From Corynespora cassiicola (lineage: Eukaryota > Ascomycota > Dothideomycetes > Pleosporales > Corynesporascaceae): a stretch of DNA of 64,000 bases. The notes below the pieces were generated by a model that saw nothing but the letters and a program-made list of their open reading frames with translations, was not told where the DNA came from and ran no database searches. Each line of letters opens with the position of its first letter. The first letter of the stretch is position 1. Shown here in pieces: positions 1 to 11,134 of this stretch. The stretch lies in NCBI GenBank assembly GCA_022059125.1, contig JAEUWY010000023.1, positions 1,178,001 to 1,242,000 of the forward strand. The letters are read 5' to 3'. The position numbers and the translations under genes were made by a program.

Positions 1-338
1 CAAAGTCGGGCATGATCAAGAAGCGCCGCAAGGGCGGATCTAGGGCATCCCCCTCGACGACGGCCGATGACGAAAGCGCGGCCAGCGACGCCGGGACCGA
101 GGACGAGGAGATGTCCGGGGTCGGGGGCGGCGAGCACGACGAAGACGAGTCGGACGACACCAAGTACTGCTTCTGCCAGCGGGTCAGCTTTGGCGACATG
201 GTCGCCTGCGACAACGACAATTGCCAGTACCAGTGGTTCCACTGGGAGTGCGTGGGCATCAAGGAGGAGCCGGTGGGCGACTGGCTGTGCCCAGACTGCC
301 GGAAGCAGCCGTCTACCAAGATCAAGCGGGCGCGGTGA
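1..338 (+). CDS. ING-family PHD-finger protein, C-terminal end (partial)
   Basis: The 3' end of a gene that begins left of the window; the frame is open from base 3 and stops at TGA 336-338. The visible part has a basic stretch (KKRRK), an acidic serine-rich linker, and a C-terminal PHD finger. The finger runs from YCFC through CDNDNC and H-x2-C to CPDC, the Cys4-His-Cys3 order of ING/Yng2-type fingers. In that family the finger reads methylated lysine 4 of histone H3 within histone acetyltransferase or deacetylase complexes in the nucleus. The N-terminal ING coiled-coil domain would lie outside the window, so the family call rests on the finger and its position at the extreme C-terminus. Confidence 0.8.
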   Translation, partial: KSGMIKKRRKGGSRASPSTTADDESAASDAGTEDEEMSGVGGGEHDEDESDDTKYCFCQRVSFGDMVACDNDNCQYQWFHWECVGIKEEPVGDWLCPDCRKQPSTKIKRAR

Positions 339-510
339 CGGTGAGAGCGAGCGGATGGATGAGGCAATGGCATCTCTCCGACTCGTGCAAAGTGTGACGT
401 GCGTGGAGCAAGAATAGCAGGGCCAACAAGGATGGCAAGCGTGGTACTGGGTGGTGTGGTATGGCATGGCATGGCACGGAGAATTATAGTGTTCGGGGGC
501 GGCGATGGAG

Positions 511-570
511 GCACGAGCAGGCACGAGCAGGCATGGGCAGGTACGGGCAAGCATGGGCAGGTACGGGCAG
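511..570 (+). repeat. Six tandem copies of a 10-bp unit
   Basis: Six consecutive decamers fit the consensus GCAYGRGCAG with one or two differences each (511, 521, 531, 541, 551, 561). The period is not a multiple of three, and no gene covers it. Confidence 0.9.
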
Positions 571-990
571 GCGTGGCGCTGCTTGGGGGAGGCACCGGGG
601 CATGTCGCGCCTGCTAGGTTGTTTTTGGGTTGCGACGGGCAGCGGAAGGGGCGCGTCGCGGGCGCGTGGGTGCGTGGGTGCGTGGCTGTTGAGGAAGGCG
701 CGCCCGCGTTTACACTTTGGGATGGGCAATATATGGGCGCCACACGGCCCCGGAGGCGCAAACGGGACACATGGGACATTGGACCATCACCAGGTATGCC
801 ATCTGCCTTTCGACACACGCCCTGATGCTGCCGTGACGGTGCAGGTGCGGTGAGGGCTCACATGGCCATCCCAGCGGGCGGGTGGGCGTGGGTGCGCGTA
901 CGGGCGTATAGGCGTATGGGCGTGCGGGCGTGCGGGCGTGCACATGCAAAGCCGGTGGTCTGGACGGGCAGATGGACGGCAGCATGGTCG

Positions 991-1017
991 AAATAGTCCA
1001 AATAGTCCAAATAGTCG
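991..1017 (+). repeat. Three copies of a 9-bp unit AAATAGTCC
   Basis: Direct repeat in the SPA2 upstream region: copies at 991, 1000 and 1009, the last ending in G. Confidence 0.9.
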
Positions 1018-1311
1018 AAATGAGCAGGGGTGGGATGCGCCGCCGGGGTGCAATTTTGCAAGATTGCGGTGGATTGCTGCGAGGCCAGCACACGAGCGGA
1101 ACGGGCTGGCTGGGCTGGGCCAGGTACCGGTTCCTCCTCTGCGCGCGGCTCTGCTGGTTGCTGGTTGCTGGTTGCTGTTCGCTGCTCGCGCCCGCCTCCA
1201 TGCTGTTGTTGCCCAGGTAGTCGTCTTGCAATCCGCACCTTCCCGTCTCCATCCACCTTCTCCAACCGCTATCGTGTTATCAATCCACCTCCCACCCTCC
1301 ACCTCTCCTCT

Positions 1312-1347
1312 CCTCCCTCTCCTCCCTCTCCTCCCTCTCCTCCCTCT
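1312..1347 (+). repeat. Four copies of a 9-bp pyrimidine unit CCTCCCTCT
   Basis: Perfect tandem copies at 1312, 1321, 1330 and 1339, inside a longer C/T-only tract that starts near 1290. It is followed by two copies of GCCCGCCCT (1350-1367). Such polypyrimidine tracts are common upstream of fungal transcription starts. Confidence 0.85.
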
Positions 1348-1662
1348 CTGCCCGCCCTGCCCGCCCTGCATCCACCGCACACACCACCGCCCAACCCTGA
1401 AGATCGCAAACGCGTCCACACCACACTCGGCCGGCCTGCAAGCGGGCCCTGTGGCTGTGGCTGCCGGCGTCGTGGTTCGCGCTGTCCCCCAGCCTGTCAT
1501 TCGCCCGGCCGGGGCCCTGTTAGCGCTCGATTCCAACGACATCCCCCCCCCAGGGCCAAGCAAGGCGAAAGGGGCCCCATCACCGACATTTTCGACCTGC
1601 TGCCCGCCAGGTCCAGCATCCCTTTTTAATTCCTGGCTAGCCTCCCCCATTGTCGCTCCTTT

Positions 1663-1800
1663 GCTTGTTGTTGTTGTCGTTGCTGCTGTCGTTGCCGTCG
1701 TTGCTACTGTTGTCGCTGCTGCCCCCGCCGTCGCTGCTTTTGCTGCTGCGCTGCTCCCGTCACTACTGCTGCTGCTGCCGCTGCCGCTGCTGCTGCATCC
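1663..1800 (+). repeat. Imperfect GTT/GCT/CTG trinucleotide repeat tract
   Basis: About 140 bases dominated by degenerate TTG/CTG-type triplets, broken by single substitutions. It lies in the non-coding leader region of SPA2. Confidence 0.7.
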
Positions 1801-2126
1801 AGCGCACCCACCCACCCACTGCACACCGCACCGGCCCTCTTTAACTAGACGCTGCCGTGCCGGGGTCCTGTCTTGTCCTCAGCCATCTGCGCGCGCCCTC
1901 TTTGTCGCCTCCCTCGCCTGCCCGACATCCCACCCACTCTTTGACCTGCGTTTCGGGTCTGCCGAGGGCGCACACCGTCTCTACCTACATCTCGAGTTTC
2001 ACCTTTGCACCTGACGGCACGCCACGGCGACACGATTACATGGTCCAGCGCTGCTCCACGCTGGCCCACGGACTCCGACACGCACTATCCTGCTAGCAGA
2101 GACAGCGGCAGCCGAAGCCGTGAAAC

Positions 2127-5038
2127 ATGATGAACGGTCGCAATGGCACCCTCTCTCCCGTTTCGACTGACAGCACCGACTGGTCGCCCATCACCCGCTA
2201 CCAGAACATAACTGGCGACAACCCGTACTCACCCACCCTTCCGCCCAACAATCGCGGCATCACCCCGCCGACCTCGGTCGCCAGCGCAAACAACCCAACC
2301 GATGGAGGCATGCTCAATGGAATGGGGCGGTCTGCAAATGGGAACCCCTCGCCGCCCAGCTCGGTCGGCCGCTCCAGCGACGGCACCGGCCTGTACGCCT
2401 CGAGCCTGGCCGCCGGCGACGTGGGCATGAGCCGCCAGAAGATGATGATGTTGGAGGAGACCCTCTCGGAGCACTACCGCGTCCTCAAGATCTACCTCGG
2501 GCCCTATCTGCAGGACGAGAAGGGCAACCCGCGCCCCAGCCGCGCAAAGGACAAGCTCACCAGATTGTCCACCGTCCAGTTCCAGGAGCTCAGCACCGAC
2601 GTCTACGACGAGTCCCTCCGCCGCGAGGACGACCGGAAACGGGGAGGACCAGGCGCGCCTAACAACGATACGCCCAAGTATTTGTTACCCAAAAACAACT
2701 TCCACCCAAAAAGAAACCAGGCGCGCCAGAAACTCTCCACCCTGCCTCTCGAGCGCTTCCGTCAGCTGGGCACAGATGTCTTTTATGAGCTGGAGAGGAG
2801 GTTTCCTGCCTTTGCCGGAGGCGAGTTCCATCGGCCACAGAGCCCTGCCGGCAGCATAGCGGGTAGCATTGCGAGCCGGACGAGCAGAGGTGCGCCTAGC
2901 ATAAATGGAATGCGAGGGCCGCCACCAGGGGGCCGGCCGCCCCCGGGCCCTGGCGGCTACCGTAATGGGCCTCCCCCGTCTGGACCCGCCGCGCCGCCAG
3001 GTTCTCTGATGCCAGGGGGGCCGGGAGGCGAATACGGACGCCCGCTGCCAAAAACTTTCCAGCAAAACACTATTGTCCCCAACAAAGGAACCATGGTGGA
3101 AGACGATGATGATGACAGTGGCGCTGACGATGACGATGCATTCAACTTGGAAGGTGCTGCTGCGAGGCGACAGACTAACAAGAGCATGAAGAGCGTGAAC
3201 AGCATAGCCCAGGACAAGCTGGTCACTGACCTGCAGAGCCAGGTGGCCGAGTTGCAGAACAAGCTCAGTTCGCTAGAAGGCTCAATGCAAGAGAAAGATG
3301 AGGAAATCCAGAAACTCAAGGACGCAGAAAACGCGCGCGACGCCACTACCACGTCCGAGAGGGCTGAATGGGACGAACTTCGATACTCTTTGGAAGAAAA
3401 AGTGGAAGAGGCCCAGAACCTCAATTCGTCACTCCGCTCCGAGATTGATAAGCTGCGCAACGAGAATGAAGATGTCGAGCGTAATCTTCGGGCCCAAATC
3501 GCCGATCTAGAGTCGAGACCCCAGCAGGCATACAACGTAGGCGGCGAAGACGAATGGAAGCAGCGGTGTGAGGAACTGGAACAGGAGTTGATGGAGCAAC
3601 AGCAGACTACCGACGAAGTCCGCAGAGACGCCTCCGTTTTCTTGCAAGAGATGAGGGAACTGTCATCAAGGAGTGATGCCGCCGTCGAGAAGGAAGAGCG
3701 GCTTGCTAGCCAAGTGTCTTCTCTCGAGGCCGAACTCAAGGAATGGAAGTCCCGCTATGCTCGCGCCAAGACGCAGTTGCGCAACCTCAAGGCCTCATCG
3801 GTCGGCCTGGCTTCTCTTGCCTCGCCTGATATCACGAATTACACACGCGATGCCAGCTTTTCCACGCCGGACGGAGCGGTCAAGGATGTGCATATCACCA
3901 AGTTCCAGCTCAGTATCGACGAGCTGCTCCAAGTTGCCAGGCGGGCGGACTCTGAACAACTTCTTGATAGCATGAAGCATGTCGTCAAGTGCGTCCGAGC
4001 CATTACTGGGGATATTGACAATACTCCTCTGTCGCAGATGCAGTCTCCTAGCAGCAGTGTAAACGGCGATAGCTTCCTGAATCCTGAGAAGCAACAGGCG
4101 AAGCTCAAGGCGCGCGTGAGCGCCACCGCAAACAACCTCATCACGGCGAGCAAGAATCATGCATCTTCCGGAGGTCTATCGCCCGTCAGTCTTCTAGACG
4201 CTGCCGCCAGCCATCTTTCGACTGCTGTTGTTGAGCTTGTCAAGCATGTCAAGGTCCGACCTACGCCTACAGAGGAATTGGAGCAGGAAGAGGGTGACGA
4301 TAGGCCAATGCCTTTGAAGCCAACCACATATTCTGCATATGCTCCCTACAACCCCAACCCTGCCAATGGCAATGCCAACGGAAACAGTGCTGGCCCAAAT
4401 CTCGGCCACCAGCGTAACCGCAGTCGAGGAGGCAGCAGCGGCTCTACCAATTACAGCACATACAGCTCCCCGTACAGCGGGTACGATCGCCAGAGCGGTG
4501 TCATGGGCATGGAAAAGGACACGGGCATGACGGAATTTAAGGTATAATCTAATGTTGAATATAAGCGGCCAGCGTTCTCACACGCGCATAGAACTACCTC
4601 GAAGACCAGACGGCGCTTCTCGTCCAGAGCATCCAGCCACTCGTCAACCTGATCCGTTCAAACGCTGTGTCCACGCCCGCCGACGAGCAGCAAGTCGCAG
4701 AATATATTCAGGACATCTCGCGAGCTGTGCAAGACACTGGGGACAGGACGTATAGCGCAGTCAGGGAGCTCTCCAGCCCAGCGCTCAAGAAGCACGCAAT
4801 CCCCGTCATTGAAGTGCTCGAAGACTGTAGGCAGAACATGATGGAGATTGATGTAAGAGACGGTGGTCGGGAACAAATCCCGCCTCTGGCATTCAAGACT
4901 GCGAGGGCCTTGAAGGTATGTTGATGTACTTCCGCCATGGCACCCACACACTGACTTGGGTAGGAACTTGTCCTTCGGGTCGACCGTATTGAGACGGGCG
5001 AGTTGACCGTTGATCAAACTCTCAACGGCGATTTCTAA
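2127..5038 (+). CDS. SPA2: Polarisome scaffold protein Spa2
   Basis: Three exons (2127-4541, 4592-4915, 4964-5038) give 937 residues. Two Spa2-homology (GIT-type) repeats lie near residues 114-165 (SEHYRVLKIYLGPYL onward) and 191-230 (RQKLSTLPLERFRQLGTDVF). A proline/glycine-rich linker and an acidic stretch follow, then a long coiled coil at about residues 365-560. A conserved C-terminal region begins near residue 589 and continues through the two small exons. In yeasts and moulds Spa2 organises the tip complex that recruits formin, Bud6 and MAP-kinase modules for polarised growth. The first ATG sits just after the long repeat-rich leader. Both introns start GTATRW and end TAG, and the joined frame stays open to TAA 5036-5038. 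Confidence 0.93.
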
Positions 5039-7161
5039 ACTGCAATCTCTTTCAATCGTCTTTCTTCCCAGCCTTTTTTTTTCTCGCTGGGTTTTGCATT
5101 TCAAGCCGCAGTTACTTTTCTACCTTGCCCCTGTCCACTCGGGCAGTACTTTTCTTTCAATACCTCTGGTGTTCCTGCACCATTACTTTCCAGTTACGGC
5201 ATGGTGTTTAGGCGTTTTTTTTCTCACCAAAGGCTGGTTGCATGGGAATTTAGCCCAGCCAGACAGTCAAGTGTGTTTCCATTGGATACCATATCCCGGG
5301 TCACCCCGATTTCCTAGTTTATTTTTTCCACGCTGCAATGCGTATATGCGACGACATGAAATACTGTATCCACCTATTACTTTAGTGTCTGAGTATTGAG
5401 ACGATGGACGGTGCGGTTTCTACCTGTTCGCTTCCATGCATGTCCTGGGCTTTTGATGGATAGGTTTGCGGTATCTTGGTGAAACGAGAGCAAGAGGGTT
5501 AGGCAGGGCAGTGTTGGGTGGTACAGTGATTGTTGGATTACTCGCCGTGAACGGCAAAAAAACGACGCTCATGTCGAGATTGGAGGTTATAGAGCTGAGA
5601 GGGAGCGAGGAACAGATACTATGTACAACATTTTCCAACATTGGACTTGGTCAGTGTGCTTTTGCTTGTTGTGGGTTATGCCCGCCCGCTAAATACGATG
5701 GATGTTCATGTTTTCCCCACCCGCCAGCCCAGCCAGTGCAGGGCGGACTCGGGGCCCTCTCTGCCTGCATGCACGCATGCATCCGTGGCCTGCGCTCGGA
5801 ACATTTGTCACGTAAACTGCGCAGCGGTGGGTACCCTCCCTTTGTCCCGCCCATTCCCATGGCACAGTTGCACACAGGTGTGGGTACGCGCCTCCCACGG
5901 CAAAAGGCAGATCGTCGGTGGGTGGTGATCGCTGGCTAGTTTTCTTGGTATGTGTGTTCCCTGCGGAGGCCCTGCGGGCTAGAATGGGCGTTCATTCGTA
6001 TTTGCGCAGTCGGCGCTTTTTTTTTGGAGAGGGGAACGTGGGGGAAGACGAGGCGAGGCGGTAGTGGGTGGGTGTGGCTTGATACATTCATTCATTCATT
6101 CATTCATTCATTCATTGCATGCCCATTGCCATTCCGTACACGCATCGACCTAACCTACTTCCCTCTACGCGCGTAATTTAAGGAATGCCGTGTCCACCCA
6201 CTCTCGCATGTGTACGTATGCTGCCGGGGGTGCTTACTCGCAGGGTGGCTTCGGGCCGACGACGAGGGCGTGTGGTGTTGGTGCGGGAGAGGACGTGCTG
6301 GATGGGATGCTATGCTTCAGCAAGATTCGGTACCTGCAGTTCCCGCTGCCAGTCCCCCCCGAGTAACAAGTGCCACTGCTTCACGTTCCGCTTTTTTCCC
6401 GTTTCCGGCCGCTGTCTGGGGGGGGGAGAGAGAATAACACGACACGACGTTTCACTGCCTCGAGCCGTGTTTCCAGAAAATGTAAAAAGGGAAAACTCTG
6501 TTTTGGAGGGTTGCGTGATGCCATGTTGCCTTTCTTCTTCCTTTTTTTAACACACCTGGGTTCCGGTGGGCGTACGTGTCGCAGCTGGGCGTGGGTGTCG
6601 CGCCAATGCTGCTTGGTGGTTTCGGATGACGTCAGGGGTATGGGGAGGGGGAAGGGGGCTGAGTCAGGTGAGGTGTGGAGGGGTGGCTGAGCTGGGGGGC
6701 GCGTGCGTGTGATCGGGTCCATTTCTTGTGAGCTATTTCTTCTTTTATTCATATTAGGATGGGCTGTTTTTGAAGGTTGGGTTGTTGTGATACGAACATC
6801 CTTACCTACCTGCCTGCCTACCTACCTTCTTGCGAAGATATCTCTGGTGGAGTTTCAGACAGCCTTGGAGGGGATACCGGACAGACGCACGCACCTGTTG
6901 CCCTTTGAGAGAGCAGGAAAGAGGAGGCAGAGTGTAAGGACAGGGCTTCGGACCGACAAAAAGAGATCTTGATTGCGTGCTCGTCTGTTTCGAGTGGACA
7001 GAGAGTGTGGGGGAATCGCGCTACGACGAACTCCTGCTTCTAAACGGTCATCGAGCGGGAGAAGGAAGAATCCGCCCTGTGCTTGCAGGAACAGTACGCC
7101 TCGGATCGTGAAACGTATACGCCACCGAGAAGAGGGTAAAGAAAAGGGAAAATACTCCAAC
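5039..7161. other. 2.1-kb intergenic region
   Basis: I see no supportable gene. It contains the SPA2 3' flank, a tetranucleotide microsatellite (listed separately), a CTAC/CTGC-rich stretch near 6801-6832 and several homopolymer runs. The last part probably holds the promoter and leader of the GH43 gene. Confidence 0.6.
6085..6116 (+). repeat. (CATT)n microsatellite
   Basis: Eight uninterrupted copies of CATT in an intergenic region; a likely length-polymorphic marker. Confidence 0.95.
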
Positions 7162-8661
7162 ATGGCGTTTCCGGGACAGCAGCTTCCTGGCCATTCGTAT
7201 GCCGCTCCATATAGCGACCACATCCTCACCATCACGGATCGGAGCTGTGCAGATCCATATGTTTTGTGGGAGAATGGGGTGTACTACATGGTAAGTTGAA
7301 TGAAGCACCACAGGTGTGATGAAATGTTGCGTTTGGAGTGGGAAGGGCAGGGTATGTGGCTGGTGGGCGGTGGAATCAAAGGCTAATGTGAATGCAGACA
7401 TTTACATGCGGTGATCGCATTGAGATTTGGTCGGCAGACACTCTGTTTGAGTTTGAAAAGAAGGCGAGGAAGGATGTGGTTTGGTAAGTTCTATTCCTGT
7501 GTTCCTGTTCGAGTAAACCTTCAGTCTGGCAATCTATGGTTGCATGGCTCTGAAAATTCATCTCCACATAACAGAGCAACCATTTCTCCTCTCATCTGTA
7601 TATCCGCTTCTATACCATCGTTTTAAACCGTTTCCGCCACGTTTATTTTCTATGGCTGCAGTGCGTTGACAAAAACCAGGCGCCCGCCTCCCGGAAAGCC
7701 CTACTCGGGCGATCTCTGGGCCCCCGAACTCCATTCCATCCAAGGCCAATGGTACATTTACTTTGCAGCCGACGACCCCGCGCACGGCAACCGCTCGCAC
7801 CGCATGTTCGTCCTAACAGGCCCCCCATCGACGCAATCCCCTCTCGACTCCGCGGGTTGGAACTTCCACGGCGCCCTCGGCGGCATGCCCCCAGACCAAT
7901 GGGCCATCGATGGCACCGTCATCTCCCTCCACGGCGGCCTCTGCTTCGTGTACTCCGGCTGGCCCCTCGGCGAAGCCAAGGACGAGTCCAAGCAGGAGAT
8001 CTACATCATCGAGATGGTGTCGCCCGTCGCCTGCACCGGCCGCCCAGTCCGCATCTCGACGCCGGACCACCCCTGGGAGTTTTCGGGGAAGAGCGGCATC
8101 AACGAGGGTCCGCAGTTTCTTTGCTCGCCTGATGGGCGCTGGGCCGGGCTCGTGTATTCTTGCGCCGGCTCGTGGACGCACGAATATAAGATGAACGTCC
8201 TCTTCTTCTCGGGCGGCAACCCGCTCGATCCTTTCTCGTGGAAGAAGTCACCCCAGCCTTTGCTGCAGGCAAGTAGGGATGATACACCCCCGTACGGCCC
8301 CGGACATGGCAATTTTGTCTGCGTGAATGGGCCACAGGGGCCTGAGGTTTGGGGGGTGTTCCATGCGACGGATAAGAAGACGGGCTGGGAGGGGCGAAAG
8401 GCTAGGGTTATGCGCGTTGGGTGGAATCAGTATGGGCCGTTCATGGGCAATGGAGAGTGCGGGAGGTGCTGTGGGATGATACCACACTTCCTGTACGGTT
8501 GTGATGGGACGTGTGGAGCCCAGGGCCATACTGGAGGACATGGTGGGCATGGGCATGGAGGAGGCGGAGGTGGAGGTGGGCCAGGGAAGGAGGACATCAA
8601 GAGGGAGGTTAAGAAGGTGGTGGGAGAGGCAAAGGGTTTATTGAACAAGTTCTTGAAGTAG
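7162..8661 (+). CDS. Glycoside hydrolase family 43-type protein
   Basis: Three exons (7162-7290, 7398-7483, 7662-8661) give 404 residues. The start MAFPGQQ leads into the first blade of a five-bladed propeller, with the GH43-type motif CADPYVLWENGVYYM. Further blades carry SGDLWAPELH, DQWAIDGTVI and NEGPQFL, the usual places for the catalytic acids. Such enzymes release arabinose or xylose from plant polysaccharides. No N-terminal signal peptide is visible, which is unusual for a polysaccharide-degrading enzyme. The C-terminus has a Gly/His-rich spacer (from about residue 360) and then a short charged helix ending KGLLNKFLK. Related intracellular or GH32/GH68-like propellers cannot be excluded from motifs alone. 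Confidence 0.8.
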
Positions 8662-9408
8662 ATATTTCTGAGCAAGCGGGAAGCTTAGTTCTCGTAAAAC
8701 AATCGCTGGCTGTCTGTTTTGAAGTAAACAGGCGTACTAGGGCGCAACTTCGCGGTGACCCCAAGCAGTACATGTGTCGGTAATAATATGCCCTTCAATC
8801 CAATCATACTTCCTATACTGCAAATTTGCAACGTCCTTTATATATAACATTGTCGCACCTTTCCATCACATACAGCTATAGATCGTGTTCCCTCGCATTC
8901 CTGTGTCCCTCAGACAGCCGTAGGCCTGTTGTGAAATACGTCGTGTTTTAAAGGACTCTAGGTCCAAAATCGTGGTAACAACCTTCTGAAATGATAGAGC
9001 TAGCCACATGGATCCTGCCTATGTTTTGGCAATCTATCGTGGGCCTCCGAAGCTTAGTAGAGTAATCAGCCCAGCAAAGACGCGGGCATATCGGAACTAT
9101 TGCCTCATTTCACAAACAAATAAAAGCGAGCCAATCTTTGGAGAGATGTTTCTCATCACGTTCAAAGGAAGCGGCAGGATTTAGCTAGTCCCGTAAACCC
9201 CATGCTTTGACTTGGCAGAATGTCGAATTCGTGATCTAGCGCATCATGTCCTTGCCGAAATCAAAAGACAATATCTGTGAGGTATTGTAGAGTTATCTGG
9301 AGTTGAGGATTCGAGGAAGGCTCTTTGTATCACGTCTGCATCAGGTCAACAGGGTAGGGTGCATGTATCGATTTTTTTTTATTTTTGCTCAATGGCACCA
9401 TGGAATGT
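8662..9408. other. Intergenic region between GH43 gene and P450 pseudogene
   Basis: Nothing recognisable. The sequence is moderately A/T-rich and has many stops in all frames. Confidence 0.5.
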
Positions 9409-11134
9409 CTACTTGGACAGATTCCATGGCTTCCACACCATCGATGCCCTTTCAGGATGAAGCATCTGCAGCAACAAGACCTGTCCAGTGTCCTCCTCGA
9501 CAAGCTTCAGAACCCTGTGTCGGGCTTAATCCATGGTCTCGTTCGGGAGAGGCTTCGGCTCGATGTAGTGGTCTTTGAAGAGGGTTGCCAGAGACGCAAC
9601 AAACTCGATCTGGGAGAATTTCTTCCCCGGGCAATTGCGCACTCCGTCAGACCACGGGATATAAACACCCTTGCGAGGGGTTACGGAGATTTCGTCACCG
9701 ATTGAGCTAGACTTTGATTCGACCCAGCGTCGAGGGTTGAATTTCAAACTATCATTACCCCAGAATTTTGGGTTCGTGTGCACGGCAATGTGGTTTGGGA
9801 TAAGTAGGGTGTTGGCGGGAATGACATACGTCTTTTCTTGGACAGTAAGTGCTCGGTTGCTTGTGCCGGTGGACTTTGCGATGGGCACTGGCGAATAGAC
9901 GCGAATGTTTTCGTAGAGGAAAGTTAATGTTCGCTTCAGCCTGGGAAAGTCGGCCGTGTAGCTCCACTCGTCGGTGGGGCGGCTTCCTAGCACGTGTTCG
10001 AGTTTCTCGGAAACCCAGTCCAGAATATCGGGAGCTGTGGCTAGGAGATAGACTGTGAATACGAGGGTGTGGGCCGTGGTGTCGTGCCCAGCAAAATTGA
10101 AGAGGAAGATGTTGCCGTAAATTTCCGTCTCGGAAAGGCCGTCCTCCCCAATACTGGCTCGCATGAGCTGGGTCATGAGATTGTTGGTGGCGGGCTTGTT
10201 CTCGGCAAAAGCCTTCTTTTCTGCCTCTTATACTTCAGTCATGTAGGCCTTGAAGTTTATCACGGCCCTGTTCAACTCGCGTGCTTTTGCGGGGAGCCAA
10301 GGCTTCTTGATGACCTCGGTGCCAAAGACGAAGAGCAGGAGGCAATTATCCAGAATGGCCTGGAGCGAATCCTTGTAGTTGGCAGCGACTGAGGTTAAGG
10401 CCCTGTTCTTGTGAGGTTGGAAGGGATAAAACTTGCCAAATCTAGCGGCAGATAGAATGTGAAGGGACAGTGTGCGGGTGTCGTCGTCGGTGCTGGCGAC
10501 CTCCCTCTTGCTTGCCCAATGTTTGGCGACATCCCGACTCTGAAGAATGCTCTCTGACCACACAAGCTCGTTGTTTTGCTCGTTGAAGGCAAGCGAGGTG
10601 ATTTTGCGATGTTTCTTCCAAGACTTTTCATCTGCCTGGGCAAAAGTGTGAGCAATCAAGGCAGAAGAAGCATTGGGAGGGCAAGTGGAGGCACACCGTA
10701 GAAAGATTATCATCAAAGACCTTTGTCATTTCAAAGATCTCGAGAGGCGTGGGGGATTACTCCTCCTTGCGCAGCACTTCGGCCAAGGCCTCTGGGTTGC
10801 ACAGATGGACCCAAATTCGCGCCGGAGTGACCATGACGAAGACATCGCCCACCTCTTCATGAACGCGGTATTTGTCGGCAAACTCCCACCCCTGCCAATT
10901 GAAGCGGGTGAAACTGCCGGAGCCAAATGGAAAGAGCTTGAAGATAGGGATGAAGACGCGCTTGTCCAGCACCATTCACAGCGGATTCTCCGGGCTGACG
11001 GGGATGATGCGGATGGGCATGCCGATCATGCGAGCGACCAGGTAATTTTGAAGAAGGCAATACCAAGAATAGATGACATAGAGCAGCCATGAAAGCAGAA
11101 TGGCGGCCAGTAGGAGCTTGATGAGGGAGGGCAT
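9409..11134 (-). pseudogene. Cytochrome P450 pseudogene with four in-frame stops
   Basis: Two exons (11134-10697 and 10635-9409, intron 10696-10636) read as one P450. There is an N-terminal membrane anchor (MPSLIKLLLAAILLSWLL), a helix-C region with KSWKKHRKITSLAFNEQNNE, helix I AGHDTT, ExxR in YENIRV, and heme loop PWSDGVRNCPG. The frame is interrupted by TGA at 10976-10978 and TAA at 10757-10759, 10228-10230 and 9526-9528. P450-like sequence continues in the same frame after every stop, including the usual C-terminal strand (VLLLQMLHPERASMVW) beyond the last one, to TAG 9409-9411. No frameshift is needed. In a live gene these would be microsomal monooxygenases; here four stops argue for a recently inactivated gene. 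Stop read-through or assembly error are the alternatives. Confidence 0.85.

Larger units (their letters stand above)
339..2126. other. Intergenic / leader region of SPA2, rich in short tandem repeats
   Basis: No convincing gene in either strand; the open frames here are overlapping low-complexity translations. The region holds several short-period repeats (listed separately) and a strongly pyrimidine-biased plus strand from about 1240 to 1960, which suggests promoter and 5' leader of the downstream SPA2 gene. Confidence 0.6.

Noticed and set aside
787..2014. Long overlapping frames of Ala, Pro, Ser and Leu-rich sequence on both strands upstream of SPA2
   Set aside because: All come from translating repeats and polypyrimidine tracts, and they overlap each other in several frames; no domain or splice structure supports them.
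6085..6116. CATT array as a telomere-like or functional element
   Set aside because: The unit is a simple tetranucleotide with no resemblance to the fungal telomere repeat; an ordinary microsatellite is enough.
9452..10176. An intact short P450 gene ending at 9526
   Set aside because: It would lack the N-terminal half and the C-terminal strand, both of which are present in the same frame beyond the stops; a pseudogene fits better.
9409..11134. Stop-codon reassignment or programmed read-through in the P450 frame
   Set aside because: Both TAA and TGA occur here, while the other genes in the window use TAA, TAG and TGA as normal terminators.
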